64,000 nucleotides of DNA from JBCBKL01 sp038521825. Lineage in GTDB: Bacteria; Pseudomonadota; Alphaproteobacteria; Rhodobacterales; Rhodobacteraceae. The position numbers and the translations under genes are program-made. The DNA is taken from positions 124,001 through 188,000 of the forward strand of contig JBCBKL010000001.1 of NCBI GenBank assembly GCA_038521825.1, written 5' to 3'. This document shows positions 35,390 to 43,904 of this stretch, piece by piece. Within the stretch, counting starts at the first letter, position 1. Each line of letters starts with the position of its first letter. The notes below the pieces were generated by a model. That model saw only the letters and a list, made by a program, of their open reading frames with translations. It was not told the origin of the DNA and searched no databases.

Positions 35390-35911
35390 TTGAAGAAGAT
35401 CATCGTCACCGGAGCAAACGGCGTTGGGAAAAGCCATTTTGCCAACAGGTTGGGTTTGGCCCGGCCTGAGGTTCCAGTGATTCCATTCGACGCGATCAAG
35501 CTCCGGACGAACTGGCAGCAAAGACCGCGTTCAGAAATCGTCAGCTCCCTGCAGAGAGAGGTGGACAAGGACGCATGGATACTTGAAGGCGGGCCCAGCC
35601 TTCTACCTGTTGCTATTGAGCGGGCTGACGCGTTGGTCTGGCTTGATCCACCCGAATTCGTGAGGGCATGGCGGTTACTTTCCCGCCCTTGGAGGAACCT
35701 TGGCAGGACCAGGCCAGAGTTACCTTCAGATAACGTCGATTGGCCTTGGCAACAGTACAAGTTCGCAATTCCGAGTCTCAAGAATAGGGCTCGATTTCAC
35801 GCGCATATCTCACTGGTATTTCGTAGCGCGGACAAGCCTGAAAAGTGGCGATGTCGCGACGAGGAAGACCGAAATACGGTGGTTATAAAATGGGCCAAGG
35901 CCATGCCTTGA
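35390..35911 (+). CDS. Small P-loop NTPase, adenylate kinase/FlaR-like
   Basis: A 173-residue protein if started at the TTG at 35390, which has GAGG five bases upstream and places IIVTGANGVGKS at the very N-terminus, as in related proteins. An ATG at 35330 would add 20 poorly conserved-looking residues. Walker A is GANGVGKS, and WILEGG and LVWLDPP segments resemble the nucleoside-kinase-like topology modulation family. It stands alone between two catabolic units; function unknown. Confidence 0.7.
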   Translation: MKKIIVTGANGVGKSHFANRLGLARPEVPVIPFDAIKLRTNWQQRPRSEIVSSLQREVDKDAWILEGGPSLLPVAIERADALVWLDPPEFVRAWRLLSRPWRNLGRTRPELPSDNVDWPWQQYKFAIPSLKNRARFHAHISLVFRSADKPEKWRCRDEEDRNTVVIKWAKAMP

Positions 35912-36311
35912 GCTGGTTGTGCGCCTCCGCCCCGCAGTGCCTAATGACGGCTGAGCAGAGAAGTACACAGACCGCCCTTTGCCCTCCCATTCAAGCTTGC
36001 TGCCACAGACTTCTGAGTGGCAAGTCATCAGGGGAGATCGCTGGGGGCATGTGATCAGTCGGCAATAAACACGTCATGCCCCCAGTCGCAAAAGACGACG
36101 AAATACTTGCCCGCCGGGCACGCCCAAAGCGCAGATCGGTCTCCCCGTCGGTCAGGATGGCTCAGGATTGGGGCTGCGCCATAGCCCCGCATGCGCAGCG
36201 AGCTCTTTGGCGATGACATCGGCCTGTGCGGGTTCAAATGGTTCAATGTCCATAGCACGATGGCGATGCCATCAGACGCTTGGGTTATTGGAAGTGATTG
36301 CCCGGCGGCAA
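35912..36311. other. Intergenic stretch with no convincing gene
   Basis: Both strands hold only short frames here. The longest, an 86-residue minus frame at 36055-36315, has no recognisable domain and would overlap the next gene's stop by 4 bases, and a 33-residue minus frame starting near 36253 is similarly anonymous. The CWD-like and PAGKYF residues of the former do not point to a family I know. The stretch may be a decayed gene. Confidence 0.4.
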
Positions 36312-37313
36312 TCATGCCAAGTCCACACCGTGTCCCGTCTCGGCCGAGCTTTTGATTGCTTCGACAACGCGTAAAGCCCGCAACCCGTCCTCTGTCGTGA
36401 CAAGGGGTGCGGCCCGCCCGGCGATAACATCCGCGAAATGGGCAATCTGGGCTTGCAGAGGGTCAATCCGGGCCACAGGCATCCGTGTGGCTGAAATCGG
36501 AGCCCACCAATCGGGGCCTTCCGGCTGTGACCAATGAGCAAGGTTGGGCAACGCCAGGGATCCCGCTGTGCCCCCGATCCAGTAACACGTTTGATCGGTG
36601 GCGGGATAAGAGGGATTTTCATGGGCCGTCATCTCCCAGCTCCACGGGCCGACGGCCGCATCGCTCAGGTTCAAGGTGCCCAAGAGACCGTCGGCAAAGC
36701 AGGCCGCGACGACCACAGTGTCCTCGGCCCCGTTGTCGCGAATGGCCCCGCTTTCCATTGCCTGAACGCGGGTGATGGGGCCGCAAAGGTTCATTAGCAA
36801 ATCGACATCGTGGATGAGGTTGATGAAGAGCGGACCGGCCCCTTTGCCGGTGCGCCATGCCTGCTGAAAGTACCGATCCGGTTTGGGCAGCCAGCACTGG
36901 GCATGCAACGTCGTCAGGCGACCTAACGCGCCCTCTGCGATCAAACGTCCGGCTTCGGCCACAAGGGGCATATGACGACGATGATGACCGACAAGAACCG
37001 GGCAATCGCCCGCCGCATCTACGATGCGGGCACCGTCCTCGGATGATCCCGCCAGTGGTTTTTCGATCAGAACTGGCTTAGTGGCGGCAATGCAGCGCAG
37101 CGCCATCGGGGCGTGCTGATCATTCGGGACGGCCAGGATGACGCCATCGCAAAGAGGCAGCAGGTCATCCAGATCATCGACCCAAGGCAGATCAAGGGCC
37201 GTATCGCGGTTGGGCTCAACTACGCCGACTAGCGAAACCCCTGGCACCGCCTCGATCGCGGCGACATGACGGCGGCCTACCAGCCCCGCGCCGACCAATC
37301 CCAACCTCGTCAT
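36312..37313 (-). CDS. Gfo/Idh/MocA family oxidoreductase (copy 5)
   Basis: A 333-residue dehydrogenase with the Rossmann motif GAGLVGRRH at residues 8-16, IEKPLAGS near 90 and a LINLIHDVDLLMNL catalytic segment with the conserved HD pair. It is monocistronic and lies at the end of the catabolic region, next to tRNA-Lys. Its substrate cannot be inferred beyond the family level. Confidence 0.85.
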   Translation of the reverse strand: MTRLGLVGAGLVGRRHVAAIEAVPGVSLVGVVEPNRDTALDLPWVDDLDDLLPLCDGVILAVPNDQHAPMALRCIAATKPVLIEKPLAGSSEDGARIVDAAGDCPVLVGHHRRHMPLVAEAGRLIAEGALGRLTTLHAQCWLPKPDRYFQQAWRTGKGAGPLFINLIHDVDLLMNLCGPITRVQAMESGAIRDNGAEDTVVVAACFADGLLGTLNLSDAAVGPWSWEMTAHENPSYPATDQTCYWIGGTAGSLALPNLAHWSQPEGPDWWAPISATRMPVARIDPLQAQIAHFADVIAGRAAPLVTTEDGLRALRVVEAIKSSAETGHGVDLA

Positions 37314-37691
37314 TTTTTGCCCCGTACTTGCGCCACCGGACAGGCTATCACCAGATCATCGATCTTCAAAGGCGCCCGGTCGGCCCGAAAAGCCAGCTAG
37401 ACGCAAGAGACCCGAAACCGGACACGAACATGCCAGGGGCAAGCGGTCGAAATAGACCGGGCAACTACGCGGCGACTTTCGGATCTGGCTCTTCAAGCAG
37501 CTTCATGGGGTCTGGTCTGATCCAGTCCCGAGAGTTATGACGTCGCCGAACTATTGCCAGCGCAACCCAAGCCGTTTGTGACCTATGGCTGGCTATCGGC
37601 GTCTTGGAAAGGTTTACACGCTCTTCTTCTAGCCGAAATCTGCCCGCGTACCTTACCGACGCGCAAGTTCTCGTTTTCGTTTTTGATTTAG
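37314..37691. other. Gene-poor spacer between the catabolic region and tRNA-Lys
   Basis: No frame here has family-like features. A minus-strand frame (37465-37752) runs into the tRNA gene and is therefore artefactual at that end; its remainder (about 37465-37690) could be a remnant of a coding sequence, but I do not recognise it. No insertion-sequence ends or direct repeat of the tRNA 3' end were noticed here. Confidence 0.4.
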
Positions 37692-37767
37692 TGGTGAGCC
37701 GTGCAGGATTCGAACCTGCGACCCACTGATTAAAAGTCAGTTGCTCTACCAACTGAGCTAACGGCCC
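37692..37767 (-). tRNA. tRNA-Lys (anticodon TTT)
   Basis: The minus strand folds as a complete cloverleaf. The acceptor stem GGGCCGT pairs with ACGGCTC (one G-T), followed by A and an encoded CCA. The anticodon arm is ACTGA-CTTTTAA-TCAGT with anticodon TTT at 37732-37734, and the T arm carries GGTTCGAATCC. Length is 76 bases including CCA. Confidence 0.97.
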
Positions 37768-37874
37768 ACTGAACCGCCTCTTTAGAAACCAAGTTTCCGA
37801 GGGTCAAGCCGATTCCCGGAGCAGAGAGGAAGTTTCGCTGCGACACTCTGGATTCGGTCACACCCGGGCGTTAT

Positions 37875-38720
37875 ATGCCCGCAATGCAAATGCTGACGCC
37901 ACATACCGTACCGTTCATGAAGATGCATGGGCTTGGAAACGACTTTGTCGTTTTTGATATGCGTGATCAGGGCTTTGCGGTTGATCCGGCGTTGGCGCGC
38001 GCCCTGGCTGACAGACATCGGGGCGTGGGTTTCGACCAATTGGCTGTCATTGAGAAAGCAGAAGACGCCGACGCGCGGCTGACATTTCTGAACGCTGATG
38101 GTTCGGTCTCGGCGGCTTGCGGCAACGCGACCCGATGCATTGCTCGATATCTTTTGGACCATGGAAGTGCGGGGCCCCTGCGCCTCGTGACCGAACGTGG
38201 TATGCTTGAAGCGACGGATGCCGGCGAGGGCCTCACTTCGGTGAATATGGGGCAGCCCATGACGGACTGGACGGACATACCGCTTGCCAAGCCGATGGAC
38301 ACGCTCGAACTGCCCATCGAAGGGGCTCCAACAGCGACAGGCATGGGCAATCCACATTGTACGTTCTTTGTTGAAGATGTTGATGCCGTCGATCTCGCCA
38401 CCTTTGGTCCGGCGCATGAAACACACCCACTTTTTCCCGAACGGACGAATGTGCAGATTGTCCAACTGGCGGGCCCAGATCATCTGCGTGTCAGGGTCTG
38501 GGAAAGGGGAACTGGCATCACTCTCGCCTCCGGTTCATCATCTTGTGCTGTTGCTGCCGCCGCTGCCCGGCGCGGGCTGACGGGGCGGTCAGTGCGCATC
38601 GATCTGGATGGCGGCGAATTGCAGGTCGAGTGGCGGGATGACGGGGTGTGGATGACTGGGCCGACGCGACATGTCTTTAGCGGCACATTAACATGTGAGT
38701 TTCTGGAGGCCGATGCATGA
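37875..38720 (+). CDS. dapF: Diaminopimelate epimerase
   Basis: DapF interconverts LL- and meso-diaminopimelate for lysine and peptidoglycan synthesis. The 281-residue protein has KMHGLGNDF near the N-terminus, the first catalytic Cys in AACGNATR and the second in SGSSSCAVAAA. Several in-frame ATGs lie close together (37875, 37884, 37890) and none has a good ribosome site, so the start is uncertain by about 15 residues. The stop overlaps mtaB as ATGA. Confidence 0.96.
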   Translation: MPAMQMLTPHTVPFMKMHGLGNDFVVFDMRDQGFAVDPALARALADRHRGVGFDQLAVIEKAEDADARLTFLNADGSVSAACGNATRCIARYLLDHGSAGPLRLVTERGMLEATDAGEGLTSVNMGQPMTDWTDIPLAKPMDTLELPIEGAPTATGMGNPHCTFFVEDVDAVDLATFGPAHETHPLFPERTNVQIVQLAGPDHLRVRVWERGTGITLASGSSSCAVAAAAARRGLTGRSVRIDLDGGELQVEWRDDGVWMTGPTRHVFSGTLTCEFLEADA

Positions 38721-39958
38721 GCGCTCCGAAATTCACAACGCTTGGCTGCCGGCTGAACGCTTACGAGACCGAAGCGATGAAGGAACTGGCCGCCAAGGCT
38801 GGGGTAAAAAATGCCGTCGTGGTTAATACCTGCGCCGTCACGGCAGAAGCTGTCCGAAAGGCGCGGCAGGAGATCCGGAGGCTACGTCGGGACAATCCCC
38901 ACGCGAAGCTGATCGTCACCGGCTGCGCCGCTCAGACGGAGCCTAGGACCTTTGCCGATATGGATGAGGTCGATGTCGTGATCGGCAATACCGAAAAGAT
39001 GCAGCCATCAACATGGTCTGCGCTGATTGGTGATACAGAGCCTGTGCTCGTCGACGACATTATGTCGGTGACCGAAACCGCTGGGCATCTGATTGACGGC
39101 TTTGGCTCACGATCGCGGGCCTATGTGCAGGTTCAAAACGGGTGCGATCATCGCTGTACGTTCTGCATTATCCCTTTTGGGCGCGGGAATTCTCGGTCTG
39201 TCCCAGCCGGCGTCGTGGTGGATCAAATCAAACGGCTGGTGGATCGCGGGTATAACGAAGTTGTCCTGACCGGTGTCGACTTGACGTCGTGGGGGGATGA
39301 TCTGCCGGCGCAGCCCCGGCTGGGCGATCTTGTCATGCGCATTCTCAAGCTTGTCCCGGATCTGCCCCGTCTGCGGATCAGCAGTATTGACAGCATCGAG
39401 GTGGATCATGCGCTGCTCGAGGCCATTGCGACACAGCCACGGTTGATGCCGCATCTACATCTGTCGTTGCAGCATGGTGACGATCTGATCCTGAAGCGGA
39501 TGAAGCGCCGGCATCTGCGCGACGATGCCATAGCATTTACACACGAGGCGCGTCGGCTCAGGCCCGATATGGTCTTTGGTGCCGATATCATTGCGGGCTT
39601 TCCGACAGAAACCGACGCGCATTTTCAGAACTCGCTGCGTTTGATCGATGAATGCGATTTGACCTGGCTTCACGTTTTCCCCTATTCGCGCCGTCTCGGC
39701 ACGCCGGCGGCGCGCATGCCTCAGATCAATGGCACCGCTATCAAAGAACGTGCGGCGCGCTTGCGCCAACTTGGTGCTGCGCGCGTCGATACACATTTAA
39801 GTTCGCAACTTGGCAAAACACACCGGGTCCTGACCGAAAATCCGATGATGGGTCGCACCGAGCAATTCACAGAAGTGCAATTCAGCACGCCGCAACCGGT
39901 CGGCCAAATCTTGACGACGCGGGTCGCCGGGGTCGAGGGGACCCGTCTTTTGGGCTAG
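38717..39958 (+). CDS. mtaB: tRNA t6A37 methylthiotransferase
   Basis: MtaB is a radical SAM enzyme that converts t6A to ms2t6A at position 37 of tRNAs reading ANN codons. The 413 residues contain the N-terminal methylthiotransferase domain with cluster cysteines in GCRLNAYE, VNTCAVT and VTGCAAQ, then the radical SAM CxxxCxxC in NGCDHRCTFC, and a C-terminal TRAM-like region. It is coupled to dapF, an arrangement seen often in alphaproteobacteria. Confidence 0.95.
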   Translation: MSAPKFTTLGCRLNAYETEAMKELAAKAGVKNAVVVNTCAVTAEAVRKARQEIRRLRRDNPHAKLIVTGCAAQTEPRTFADMDEVDVVIGNTEKMQPSTWSALIGDTEPVLVDDIMSVTETAGHLIDGFGSRSRAYVQVQNGCDHRCTFCIIPFGRGNSRSVPAGVVVDQIKRLVDRGYNEVVLTGVDLTSWGDDLPAQPRLGDLVMRILKLVPDLPRLRISSIDSIEVDHALLEAIATQPRLMPHLHLSLQHGDDLILKRMKRRHLRDDAIAFTHEARRLRPDMVFGADIIAGFPTETDAHFQNSLRLIDECDLTWLHVFPYSRRLGTPAARMPQINGTAIKERAARLRQLGAARVDTHLSSQLGKTHRVLTENPMMGRTEQFTEVQFSTPQPVGQILTTRVAGVEGTRLLG

Positions 39959-40025
39959 AAATCGCCCTTCGTTCAGATCGTCGCGCGGCCTCGTGGCAAT
40001 CTGAATAACTGTGACCTCCAGATAC

Positions 40026-40058
40026 AAAAAAGAGCCGCCGCCTCGTCGGGCGACGGCT
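40026..40058 (-). terminator. Rho-independent terminator of the signalling locus
   Basis: On the minus strand, a 10-bp stem (AGCCGTCGCC with GGCGGCGGCT, one G-T pair; arms 40049-40058 and 40033-40042) with a 6-base loop is followed by CTTTTTT. It lies 24 bases past the stop of the last PilJ-like gene. This is the clearest intrinsic terminator in the window and marks the 3' end of the minus-strand locus. Confidence 0.9.
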
Positions 40059-40081
40059 GTTCTGTTGGCAAGAAGAAGTGC

Positions 40082-40993
40082 TTAGTAGCGATGCTTGGCG
40101 AATTCCGCATACATGTGCACGACTTCGTCGAACTGATACATTTTCTTGTTCAGGTTCTTGTAGACGCGCACCCGGGCCTGTTCGTCCAGGTCGTGCGTTT
40201 CGATCGCGGTTTCCAGATCGGCTTTGACAACGTTCCAGCTGCCGGCGATTTCGTCAAGCGACGCGGCGATCTCCGGCGTTGGCGCCTGCTTGATACCAGC
40301 CTCCGGCATACCGAAACGTAGAGCATCCAGGATTAGATCAAACGTGTCGAGCGTCGCCTGAAGGTTCTCATAGATTTCGTCCTTGGCGGTACCGGTCCAG
40401 ATCTTGCATGCATCCTTGGCCATCATCTGGGTCATCATGCTTTGGCGGCCGGTCATGTCGAGCATGATCGCGTCAATCTGCAAGAGCTCGGCCGGGTTCG
40501 TGTATTCGCCTGTCAGCTCGCTCAGAAGGTGCGCAGAGACAGTGAAGAGCTCCATGTTCCGGCCCTTGATGATCTCGATCGCCGCGTCGTCCCGTGGTGC
40601 GTCTAGCAGCGTTTCGACCGCCGGGCGCATGTCTGCCCAGATGGCTTTCACCTTGTCGAGATCAGCAAGTGTTTTGCGGTTGGTCTCTTCGCCAATGATG
40701 TTCATACCGACGTTGCCAAAGTAAAGCGCGTCGAGCAACTTGTCGAAGTCGTCGCGCGCTTCGACCAACAGGCGCCGGCTCTCATCAGGGGCAACACCAT
40801 TGTAGTAATGGCACGCCGCAGAGGGGATCTCTTGGGTCAGCGTGCGCAACCGATCCGCCGCATCAATCCGTTCGGCAGCACCAGTGTCGACCATGATGTC
40901 GATCACCGAGGTTGCCGCGGATCCCACGGTGGCTGAACCGGACAAGACAACCAGCGCGACAGCACCGGCGATGAGTGAGGTTGATAACTTCAT
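40082..40993 (-). CDS. Periplasmic PilJ-type sensor-domain protein (copy B)
   Basis: A 303-residue secreted protein with a signal peptide of about 26 residues (ending GSAA) and no other membrane segment. Two copies of a PilJ/NarX-like helical motif are visible: RLRTLTQEIPSAACHYYNG near 48 and RQSMMTQMMAKDACKIW near 182, each with one cysteine. Each is followed by a KAIW/GSWNVVK-type helix. It is strongly similar throughout to the adjacent copy A, so they are tandem paralogs. The domain usually senses ligands in chemoreceptors and nitrate sensors; here it is a free periplasmic protein. Confidence 0.78.
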   Translation of the reverse strand: MKLSTSLIAGAVALVVLSGSATVGSAATSVIDIMVDTGAAERIDAADRLRTLTQEIPSAACHYYNGVAPDESRRLLVEARDDFDKLLDALYFGNVGMNIIGEETNRKTLADLDKVKAIWADMRPAVETLLDAPRDDAAIEIIKGRNMELFTVSAHLLSELTGEYTNPAELLQIDAIMLDMTGRQSMMTQMMAKDACKIWTGTAKDEIYENLQATLDTFDLILDALRFGMPEAGIKQAPTPEIAASLDEIAGSWNVVKADLETAIETHDLDEQARVRVYKNLNKKMYQFDEVVHMYAEFAKHRY

Positions 40994-41023
40994 TGCTCGG
41001 GTTCTCCGATCATTGGCCGGGCA

Positions 41024-41965
41024 TCAGTACTGATGCTTTGCGTAAATGGTGTAGAGATGGACGAGGTCGTCGAACTCATACATTTTCTTGTTCAACTCGG
41101 TATAGAGCTTGGTTCGTTGGTCTTCGTTCAGTTTGTTGCCAGCGAGGATGCCCTCAAGCTTGGGTTTCACGATCGACCAGCTTACCGCGATTCCGTCCAG
41201 TACGCCGGCAATCTCCGGTGTCGGAGCCGCTTTGACCCCGGCCTCTGGCATGCCGTTGCGCAGGGCATTCAGTATGAGATCAAAAGTGGAAAGGGACGAG
41301 GCGAGGTTTTCCACCACTGCGTCGTCTGCTGTCCCGGTCCAGATCTTGCAGGCATCCTTGGCCATCATCTGTGTGAGCATGCTCTGCCGACCGGTGATGT
41401 CGATCATTATCGCGTCCGCCTGCAGCAGTTCGGCCGGGTTGGAGTATTCGCCAGAGATATAGCTGAGAAGAATGTTTGTTTCTTCATACAGCGGCATGTT
41501 GCGTTCTTTGATGATCTTGATCGCGGCTGCGTCATCGGAATTGGCAAGCATTGCAGCCACAGCGGGGCGGATATCCGACCAGATCGATTTGACCTTGTCC
41601 AATTCGGCAAGTGTTTTGCGATTGGTTTCCGCGCCGATGATGTTCATGGCTGGATTGCCGTTGTAGAGCGCGTCGAGAATGGCGTCGAATTCGTCGCTGC
41701 CTTCGCTCAGCAATGTGCGGCTCTCATCAACAGCCACCGAATTGTAAAGGTGGCAGGCTGCCGAAGGGACTTCCTGGCTCAGTGTCCGAAGCCGGTCTAC
41801 TGCCTCGACCCGGTCGGCCGCGCCAATGTCCTCGACAAGTTGCACTTCGACGATCGTCTCTGGTGCGGCTACGGCAACCTCGGTCCCGCTCAGCGCCATA
41901 GTGGCGAGTGTGGCCGACACGAGGTTGGATGTGCGCGGAAGAAGAGTTCTGTAATAGTCCAACAT
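41024..41965 (-). CDS. Periplasmic PilJ-type sensor-domain protein (copy A)
   Basis: A 313-residue paralog of the next gene, with N-terminal signal-like region (hydrophobic to about residue 36, ending VAVAAPE). It repeats the same double motif, RLRTLSQEVPSAACHLYN and RQSMLTQMMAKDACKIW, and the same ETNRKTLAELDKVK and APTPEIA segments. The ATG at 41965 has GAGGG seven bases upstream; in-frame codons up to 42061 are open but unsupported. Thirty bases separate it from copy B. A perfect hairpin lies between it and the PBP-OmpA gene. Confidence 0.78.
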   Translation of the reverse strand: MLDYYRTLLPRTSNLVSATLATMALSGTEVAVAAPETIVEVQLVEDIGAADRVEAVDRLRTLSQEVPSAACHLYNSVAVDESRTLLSEGSDEFDAILDALYNGNPAMNIIGAETNRKTLAELDKVKSIWSDIRPAVAAMLANSDDAAAIKIIKERNMPLYEETNILLSYISGEYSNPAELLQADAIMIDITGRQSMLTQMMAKDACKIWTGTADDAVVENLASSLSTFDLILNALRNGMPEAGVKAAPTPEIAGVLDGIAVSWSIVKPKLEGILAGNKLNEDQRTKLYTELNKKMYEFDDLVHLYTIYAKHQY

Positions 41966-42040
41966 AATACGCCCTCGGGGCTGATACGAATACTCGAGCA
42001 TCAGCTTTGTGGATGGATAACTTGAGATTTCGGGTTGGCG

Positions 42041-42065
42041 GGCGGTGCATTGGTCCTGCACCGCC
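42041..42065 (-). promoter_or_regulatory. Intercistronic hairpin upstream of PilJ copy A
   Basis: GGCGGTGCA at 42041-42049 is the exact reverse complement of TGCACCGCC at 42057-42065, giving a 9-bp perfect stem with a 7-base loop 27 bases after the PBP-OmpA stop. No T-run follows, so it is more likely an RNA processing or stability element than a terminator. Confidence 0.5.
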
Positions 42066-42091
42066 CCAACCGGTATTAAACAGGGAGGAGA

Positions 42092-43687
42092 TCAGCCCTG
42101 CTGTTGGGCTTGGATCCAAACCTCAACGCGCCGGTTGATGGATTTGCCTTTGTCGGTGATGTTGCACGCCGCCGGTGCAACCTCACCAAAGCCCGACACC
42201 GAGAAGTTGATGTTCTCAAGGCGACCTTCAGAAAACTGCATCAGGGTGTCTAGAACTTCGGACGCGCGGTTCACCGACAGCTGGCGGTTGCTGTCAAACG
42301 CGCCCACGTCATCGGTGAAGCCGACGAGCTTGACCTCAGTTCCCTCGGCTTCCTTCTCGAGGTAGTTGACCAACCGTTGCATGTCGATGACGCCACGCTC
42401 ATCCAGCTTTGATGAGCCTGTGCGGAACCGGAACGTGGTCGACAAGCGATCGTAGTTAATCATTTCCGACAACATCTCGCGCATCACACCGCCCTCGTAG
42501 GCATCTGCGCTCGGATCAAGCAACAGCTTGGCGCGGTTGCTGTCCATTTCCATTGGCTTGCGCTTGATGCCGAGGTCGATGAAGCCCGACTTTGCGATCA
42601 CACCGTCAGCATCTTCAGACAGGGCGTATTTCAGGAAATCCTGCGTCGCTTCGTCGGTTGTGTCCGCGCGGTTGTAGACATAAAGGCGACGCTCAAGGGG
42701 GTATTCTTCGGTCTTGGCCGAGAACGCGTCTGGTGTCGCTTCGATACCGCAAGCATTGACCAAGGACATCGGCTTGGCCCCGCGCTGGAATGCGTAACCG
42801 ACAAAACCGATTGCCGAAGGGTTGTCATTGACCATCGCCGCCATGGTGTTGCTGTCGTTCGCGATCTCACCAATCGTTTGCGTTGTCTCGGCGGCATCAC
42901 CGTAAATCGCGCTTTCGAATACGGTGCGCGTACCCGAGTCTGGCTGACGCGTCACAACCTTGATCGGCAGATCGGCACCGCCTAGCTCGGCCCAGTTTGT
43001 GATCCGGCCGCTGTAAACATCCGCCACTTGTTCCATCGTCATCGAGTTAACCGGATTGTCTGGATGGGTGATGATCACGAGGCTATCGACCGCGATGATG
43101 TGTTCCTGGCGCGGGTCAATCATGTTCCCTGCGCCATCGGCCTTGAGCTGTCGCGCCTCCGAGGGCAGAATGCGTCGCGCGGAAAGCCCCAGTTGAGCCG
43201 ACTTGTCGAGCAGCGCACTGAACGCTTCGTTCGACGAGGTTGAAGTCACAAGATACGATCCGATTTCGTCGCCGAAACCGCCATCACCGATGAAGTTGGC
43301 GAGAGTTTCGCCTTCCTTGCCGGTTGCCTTAACAGACGCTTCTGCGTCGAGGAATGATGCATAGCCCGAAAGGACGAGGGGCATCATACCAACACCGAGG
43401 GTGTCGGAGCCGACGAACACAACGTCAGCCGCCTCGGTTTCAAAAACCGGGCATGCGGCACCTTCACAGCGGACGCGCGCCGCGCTGATCCGAAGATTAC
43501 CAAGGGCGGTGCGAATGACGTAGTTATCGTCTTTGAATTCGACGAATTCACCAACGAGGTTCACAGTACCATCGGCCGACTTCAACGTGACTTCGTCGGC
43601 AAGCACACTCGCGGGGATCATCCCCGCCGCTGCAATGAGAGCGACACGCTTGATTGCGGCGCTCATCTTGAAAGTTCTCAGATCCAC
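42092..43687 (-). CDS. PstS-like substrate-binding domain fused to OmpA peptidoglycan-binding domain
   Basis: A 531-residue exported protein. Signal peptide about 1-31 (ending VLADE). Residues about 80-380 form a phosphate-type binding domain: FVGSDTLGVG, YSGRITNW and QPDSGTRTVFES match the PstS-like pattern. Residues about 405-531 form an OmpA C-terminal domain with GFTDDVG, NRQLSVNRA and NRRVEVW, which holds peptidoglycan. The GTG start at 43687 has AGGAGG five bases upstream and is well supported. It heads the three-gene periplasmic part of the signalling locus. The ligand is unknown; no PstCAB genes are nearby, so transport is unlikely. Confidence 0.88.
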   Translation of the reverse strand: MDLRTFKMSAAIKRVALIAAAGMIPASVLADEVTLKSADGTVNLVGEFVEFKDDNYVIRTALGNLRISAARVRCEGAACPVFETEAADVVFVGSDTLGVGMMPLVLSGYASFLDAEASVKATGKEGETLANFIGDGGFGDEIGSYLVTSTSSNEAFSALLDKSAQLGLSARRILPSEARQLKADGAGNMIDPRQEHIIAVDSLVIITHPDNPVNSMTMEQVADVYSGRITNWAELGGADLPIKVVTRQPDSGTRTVFESAIYGDAAETTQTIGEIANDSNTMAAMVNDNPSAIGFVGYAFQRGAKPMSLVNACGIEATPDAFSAKTEEYPLERRLYVYNRADTTDEATQDFLKYALSEDADGVIAKSGFIDLGIKRKPMEMDSNRAKLLLDPSADAYEGGVMREMLSEMINYDRLSTTFRFRTGSSKLDERGVIDMQRLVNYLEKEAEGTEVKLVGFTDDVGAFDSNRQLSVNRASEVLDTLMQFSEGRLENINFSVSGFGEVAPAACNITDKGKSINRRVEVWIQAQQQG

Positions 43688-43864
43688 TTTGACCTCCTAT
43701 GGATTCGCATCAGCGCGACTGCAAATTAATCGAACGCCCTCTAATACTGCTCGAGACGACACGATTTCGATCAAGGACACGCCTTGGTCGACGCTAATTA
43801 GAACCAGCGAATTAGGGCAAAATTCGACCGAATATGGCTAATTGTTCGTTGCTCGTGCAAAGGC

Positions 43865-43881
43865 GTTTCCAGTATGGAAAC
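43865..43881. repeat. Inverted repeat GTTTCCA-N3-TGGAAAC upstream of the PBP-OmpA gene
   Basis: The arms at 43865-43871 and 43875-43881 are exact reverse complements with a 3-base centre. It lies in the 217-bp AT-rich spacer before the PBP-OmpA gene. The right arm is part of TGGAAACACTC (43875-43885), which recurs exactly at 48214-48224 in the spacer before the 500-residue GTPase-like gene's downstream neighbour. No T-run follows, so a protein-binding site is the better guess. Confidence 0.45.
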
Positions 43882-43904
43882 ACTCGTATTTATAGAGAAA
43901 TTTG

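Noticed and set aside
37465..37752. 95-residue minus-strand open frame
   Set aside because: Its first third is the tRNA-Lys gene read as protein, and the rest has no recognisable domain.
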